From Minisyncoccota bacterium (GTDB lineage: Bacteria > Patescibacteriota > Minisyncoccia > Minisyncoccales > PEYH01), in assembly GCA_028713795.1 (NCBI GenBank), contig JAQTNP010000025.1:1-8523 (forward strand): 8,523 bases of DNA. Direction: 5' to 3'. Positions 5,503-8,523 of this stretch are shown one piece after another. The translations under genes were made by a program, and so were the position numbers. The stretch's first letter is position 1. Each line of letters starts with the position of its first letter. The notes under the pieces were generated by a model. The model was not told the origin of the DNA. It made no database searches and worked only from the letters and a program-made list of their open reading frames with translations.

Positions 5503-5757
5503 AAATTGTCTAGGAATGGAATCCAGCTCCTCGGTGCGATCTCCGAAAAATACAGAACCAAGATCTTGCAACCGATGTACTAGGATGCCGAAACTAGACA
5601 TAGTAGCTTGTGAGAATTCTCTGATTCATCCTGAAGTTTGCCTATCGGCAACCCCCTTCCTGTCTACGCGAGAAGAGGTGACGATAGCAGCTTCTAGTCG
5701 AGCGAGACTACAACCGGGTCAGAGAATCCTCTGGAGGGTGGCCCTGCGCCACCCTCC
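5503..5757 (+). ncRNA. Candidate structured non-coding RNA, family not recognised
   Basis: This stretch is GC-richer than the flanking AT-rich DNA and has no credible protein. It is dense in complementary segments: TGTCTAG (5507-5513) with CTAGACA (5594-5600); ATTCTCTGA (5616-5624) with TCAGAGAAT (5719-5727), a 9-bp long-range helix; TTGCC-TATC-GGCAA (5638-5651) inside GAAG/CTTC (5633-5636/5656-5659); TAGTC/GACTA (5695-5710); and a 10-bp terminal stem at 5733-5757. The plus strand is favoured because the terminal stem is followed by TTT, a TATGAT -10-like box lies at 5491-5496 (no good -35), and a minus-strand RNA would run into the mraZ promoter. Looked for and not found: tmRNA tag or T-arm, RNase P conserved blocks, the SRP GGAAG loop, and obvious 6S features. 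A divergent RNase P, 6S or tmRNA remains possible. Ends and strand are uncertain. Confidence 0.5.
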
Positions 5758-5760
5758 TTT
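5733..5760 (+). terminator. GC-rich stem-loop ending the candidate RNA
   Basis: A 10-bp perfect stem, GGAGGGTGGC (5733-5742) with GCCACCCTCC (5748-5757) and 5-base loop CCTGC, is followed by TTT and then CACATAT. The stem is very stable but the T-tract is short, so it may be the 3' stem of the RNA itself, with 5776-5800 as the actual terminator. Confidence 0.5.
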
Positions 5761-5775
5761 CACATATATCAAATT

Positions 5776-5800
5776 CAAAAAGACCCTTGCGGGTCCTTTT
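5776..5800. terminator. Rho-independent terminator of the surface-protein gene, possibly bidirectional
   Basis: On the minus strand GACCC-GCAA-GGGTC (5795-5782) is followed by TTTTT, 28 bases after the TAA of the large gene: a textbook intrinsic terminator with a GNRA-like loop. On the plus strand the same hairpin is followed by CTTTT, so it can also stop transcription arriving from the candidate RNA. Confidence 0.75.
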
Positions 5801-5823
5801 GATTCCTTATATCTGTCTTACCT

Positions 5824-8523
5824 TTATCTTAATGTTACCTCTTGATTCTGGAATGTAATCTTTTGCCTTCTTTGCCTAATCAGCCAGAATAACAGATAAA
5901 ATATTCCCATGGCTAATAAAACGATACAGACTAGAATCAGGGCTAACCAGAATAACCAACCTCTTAATATTTCAGCAATAGAAGCAGTTCCAATGCTTGT
6001 TCCTTGCGCTCCTGACAAAGAAATACTTATATAGTCAGTTACGGAAATACTACCAGCTACAGCCTGGGCAGTAAAACCTAAATCCGTTTTATATAAATCA
6101 ATTAATCCTGATTTAGCCACTTTTCCGCTAAAAGTAATAGTTTTAATGCCTCTAGTAGGAACTTGAGCCAAGGTTATTCCACTTCTAATATCTCCGCCAT
6201 ATGGAATTCCATCAATACTTAAATCTCCATTAGGAGTGATTTCTGAAGGAATAGCAGCAGTCAAAACAATATTGTTTAAATCGCTATCTCCATTATTGGC
6301 AAAGATTAATAAGAATTCAAGGGTCGCATCTGGGGTAGCAGAAATTGATTCCTGCCAATCCCCTGTTGCTTCAGATATCTTTCCAAGCAGTGATATGCTT
6401 ATTGTAGTCACCTTACAGTCGGTAGCGCATGTACAAACATTTTCCTCGCATCCGCATATTCCGTCTCCGCAGTGCTCGCAATTATCACAATAATCTTTTG
6501 AATCTTTGGCGCAAGTTGTTCCATCGCATTTTAATATATTAGTACATTTGCCATTAGAACAGCCATCCAAAGTACAAGTATTGTTATCGTTGCATGATTT
6601 GTATAATGCGCCCCTAAGCCCATTCTGGTCAAACCAATATACATTATCGTTATAGCAACCCTTGGTTAAGATCTGGTTGCAGCTTGACTTATATGTGCAG
6701 GTTTGTTTTCCTGAGCTGCATACTTCTCCGCTAGAACAATAGTCAGCTACTAACCAAGTTGTCCAAGACCCCCAATCACTCCAATTTCCAGAGCAAGTAG
6801 CGCTAGATCCTGAACAATATTGATATTTTGTTCTAATTCTTTTCCCTACATCAGATCCACATCCAGTCCCCCAAGGGCAAGAATATTCAACCTCTGATTG
6901 GGTATTACAGATAGTTTTATTTGTCTTGTAATGACATCCATCACAGCATGCGCCAGTTGTGCATTCGCATTGGCTTACGCATTGGCCGTTGCTACAGGTT
7001 TGGTTTCCAGTACAATCCTGATATAATTGCTGTTCGGTATTAGTATATGAATAGCATGAGCTTCCAGAGCATCCTTTGTTGTAGCAGTTTCTTGATCTGT
7101 ACACATCTCCATTATAACAATATGCCTGGCCAAAATTATCGCAATAATTATCTCCACAATCCTGATATTTATTCTGCGGTTGGCCTAAATAGTTCAAATA
7201 CCATACATCATTATCATGGCAGCCAAGAGTATTAGTCTGACAAGTTGAATCATTGTAACAAGAATATGTACAGCTTCCTCCTGAGCAATACCATTGTGGT
7301 CTCTGGGTGCTTGAGCAAGTTCCATATCCACATGATGTGCTACCAGTACAAGTGCTGGTACTACCCCATTCCAAACAAGAATCTGAATCATAGTTGCCGC
7401 ATGTCCTCACAGCGTTTCCTATACACTCGCTCTGTCCGGCATATGAGCATTCATTAGTACAGACAGGACAGGATTGTTCAACTGTTACAAAACAATTAGC
7501 ATATCCTGACTGGCTGCCTGAAGTTACATATATAGTAGTAGTTTTAATTCCTGCACTAGAGTATGATTTATAACAATTTTGACTGGTTCCAGTACAATCT
7601 CCTGTCCAGGAATATGTATATGATCCCGTTCCTCCTGAGACAGAGGGAGCAAATGATACAGTTTGTCCTATTTGAGCGGGATTTGGAGAACCACTACAGG
7701 TTACATTAATAGGATTAGCGTAACCGCAACTAGAACTATTCGGAGTGTCAGTATATGAACAGCCGCTTCCGCATCCTGATCCACAATTACAGTAATATTG
7801 TCTTAATGTGGTTCCTATACAAGTATCGCTAGGACAATTAGTAGTCGTTCCCCATTCCAAACAAGAATCTGAATCATAGTTGCCGCATGTTCTATATGAA
7901 TGACTGTTTACACATTCAGTTTGTCCGGCATATGAGCATTCATTAGTACATGATGGCTGACAAGTTGAATCATTGTAACAAGAATATGTACAGCTTCCTC
8001 CTGAGCAATACCATTGTGGTTTTTGGGTGCTTGAGCAAGTTCCATATCCACATGATGTGCTACCAGTACAAGTGCTGGTACTGCCCCATTCCAAACAAGA
8101 GTCTGAGTCATAGTTGCCACAAGTCCTTACCCCATTTCCATAGCATTCAGTTTGTCCGGCATATGAGCATTCATTAGTACATGATGGCTGACAAGTTGAA
8201 GATGTATAGCAAGTATATGTACATGTGCCTGCGCCAGTACAATACCATTGTGGTTTTTGGCTATCAGAACAGGTTCCATATCCACATGAGGTGCTACCAG
8301 TACAAGTACTTACAGTTCCCCATTCATAGCAAGAATCAGAATCATAGTTTCCACAAGTCTGGTATCCTGTAGTAGAGCTGCATCTTTTTTGTCCAGATGA
8401 GCATTCATTAGTACATGATGGCTGACAAGTTGAATCATTGTAACAAGAATATGTACAGCTTCCTCCTGAGCAATACCATTGTGGTTTTTGGGTGCTTGAG
8501 CAAGTTCCATATCCACATGATGT
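5824..8523 (-). CDS. Large Cys-rich repeat surface protein with PKD-like and DUF11-like domains and C-terminal membrane anchor (N-terminus outside window)
   Basis: The frame is open from the right edge to the TAA at 5824, giving 899 visible residues; the start and any signal peptide lie beyond 8523. In visible numbering: residues 1-269 are tandem 77-78-residue Cys-rich repeats, the last divergent; about 270-354 is a PKD/Ig-like domain (SGGTGSYTYSWTG, then a YSSAGIKTTTIYVT-type strand); 355-431 is another repeat copy. Two related DNDVWY / DNVYWF modules follow (about 432-485 and 621-675), separated by Cys-rich sequence with WSDWGSWTTW at 581-590. Then come a CGDGIC...C..DC motif (685-703), a DUF11-like beta domain (about 704-830, FANNGDSDLNNIVLTAAIP), one membrane helix (about 855-882) and a basic cytoplasmic tail (883-899). 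The Cys content implies an exported, disulfide-stabilised, membrane-tethered protein facing outward. The specific role is unknown; adhesion or host contact is inference. It has its own terminator at 5776-5800. An internal TTG at 8094 is not a start: it is the Leu of a repeat. Confidence 0.85.
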   Translation of the reverse strand, partial: TSCGYGTCSSTQKPQWYCSGGSCTYSCYNDSTCQPSCTNECSSGQKRCSSTTGYQTCGNYDSDSCYEWGTVSTCTGSTSCGYGTCSDSQKPQWYCTGAGTCTYTCYTSSTCQPSCTNECSYAGQTECYGNGVRTCGNYDSDSCLEWGSTSTCTGSTSCGYGTCSSTQKPQWYCSGGSCTYSCYNDSTCQPSCTNECSYAGQTECVNSHSYRTCGNYDSDSCLEWGTTTNCPSDTCIGTTLRQYYCNCGSGCGSGCSYTDTPNSSSCGYANPINVTCSGSPNPAQIGQTVSFAPSVSGGTGSYTYSWTGDCTGTSQNCYKSYSSAGIKTTTIYVTSGSQSGYANCFVTVEQSCPVCTNECSYAGQSECIGNAVRTCGNYDSDSCLEWGSTSTCTGSTSCGYGTCSSTQRPQWYCSGGSCTYSCYNDSTCQTNTLGCHDNDVWYLNYLGQPQNKYQDCGDNYCDNFGQAYCYNGDVYRSRNCYNKGCSGSSCYSYTNTEQQLYQDCTGNQTCSNGQCVSQCECTTGACCDGCHYKTNKTICNTQSEVEYSCPWGTGCGSDVGKRIRTKYQYCSGSSATCSGNWSDWGSWTTWLVADYCSSGEVCSSGKQTCTYKSSCNQILTKGCYNDNVYWFDQNGLRGALYKSCNDNNTCTLDGCSNGKCTNILKCDGTTCAKDSKDYCDNCEHCGDGICGCEENVCTCATDCKVTTISISLLGKISEATGDWQESISATPDATLEFLLIFANNGDSDLNNIVLTAAIPSEITPNGDLSIDGIPYGGDIRSGITLAQVPTRGIKTITFSGKVAKSGLIDLYKTDLGFTAQAVAGSISVTDYISISLSGAQGTSIGTASIAEILRGWLFWLALILVCIVLLAMGIFYLLFWLIRQRRQKITFQNQEVTLR
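7231..8523 (-). repeat. Coding tandem repeats of 231-234 bp, five copies (one partial, one divergent, one displaced)
   Basis: Copies in translation order: A 8523-8416 (partial, 36 residues), B 8415-8182 (78), C 8181-7951 (77), D 7950-7717 (78, second half divergent), then a PKD-like insert, then E 7461-7231 (77). Each full unit starts CTNEC and has 12 cysteines, with invariant TCGNYDSDSC in all copies and SCGYGTC in A, B, C and E. A and C are identical over all 108 visible bases, including silent sites. E differs from C by only a few bases in the same stretch. The first part of E instead matches D. The array continues past the window edge. Confidence 0.9.

Noticed and set aside
5736..5757. 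AGGGTGG on the minus strand as a T-box antiterminator
   Set aside because: It is part of a simple perfect hairpin, no specifier loop or other T-box blocks were found, and no aminoacyl-tRNA synthetase or amino acid gene follows.
5492..5845. 117-codon open frame on the plus strand across the intergenic region
   Set aside because: It runs through two strong hairpins and into the 3' end of the surface-protein gene, has an atypical residue mix and no family resemblance. It fits better as an accidental frame over a structured RNA.
8092..8094. TTG at 8094 as the start of the surface-protein gene
   Set aside because: The frame remains open to the right edge, and this TTG encodes the Leu of the repeat motif SCLEWG, so the gene is truncated by the window, not started here.
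7194..8516. Several short frames on both strands within the Cys-rich repeats
   Set aside because: They recur at the repeat period with near-identical products because the DNA repeats; they are out-of-frame shadows of one continuous 899-residue frame.
7231..8523. Tandem array considered as a CRISPR
   Set aside because: The repeat unit is 231-234 bp, stays in one reading frame and encodes conserved cysteines; there are no short repeats with unique spacers and no cas genes.

Overview
The window looks like part of a small, gene-dense, moderately AT-rich bacterial genome. The best guess is a member of the Candidate Phyla Radiation / Patescibacteria, Parcubacteria-like. This is inference from three things: a shortened mraZ-rsmH-ftsL-ftsI division cluster, very tight gene packing with start/stop overlaps, and a giant Cys-rich surface protein with PKD-like and DUF11-like parts. 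TGA works as a stop codon (ppa, rsmH, ftsL), so the TGA=Gly code of Gracilibacteria/SR1 does not apply.

Layout. Bases 1-1295 (minus strand) form one probable transcription unit: tRNA-Glu(CUC), tRNA-Ser(UGA), a family I inorganic pyrophosphatase (ppa), then the 5' part of rmuC, which runs off the left edge. Bases 1309-1358 hold divergent promoters with overlapping -35 boxes; the rightward one drives a CDP-alcohol phosphatidyltransferase (1386-2006, plus). That gene has a different base composition and is the only one here with a strong Shine-Dalgarno. It converges on ftsI with a shared hairpin terminator at 1993-2017. Bases 2024-5352 (minus) are the division/wall cluster mraZ-rsmH-ftsL-ftsI, coupled by 4-base overlaps at two of its three junctions.

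Bases 5353-5823 carry no credible gene. The first part is the mraZ control region: a sigma70-type promoter, seven same-strand GTGG boxes with mostly helical phasing (candidate MraZ autoregulation sites), three perfect TTATCCACA DnaA-box sequences, and a 12-bp inverted repeat enclosing it all. Next is a GC-richer stretch full of short hairpins (about 5503-5757) that ends in a strong stem-loop. I read it as an unidentified structured RNA, probably on the plus strand. A second hairpin at 5776-5800 terminates the gene to its right.

Bases 5824-8523 (minus) are the 3' 2.7 kb of a very large cell-surface protein gene. It has tandem 77-78-residue repeats with 12 cysteines each, a PKD-like domain inserted between repeats, more Cys-rich modules, a CGDGIC-type motif, a DUF11-like domain, and a C-terminal membrane anchor with a short basic tail. 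Its N-terminus and signal peptide lie beyond the right edge.

Functionally the window mixes core growth functions (charged-tRNA supply, pyrophosphate removal, septal wall synthesis, 16S rRNA methylation, phospholipid head-group chemistry) with one rapidly evolving surface protein. The parts most worth follow-up are the unassigned RNA, the layered mraZ operator region, and the Cys-rich repeat protein. No defence system, CRISPR array, insertion sequence or prophage was seen.
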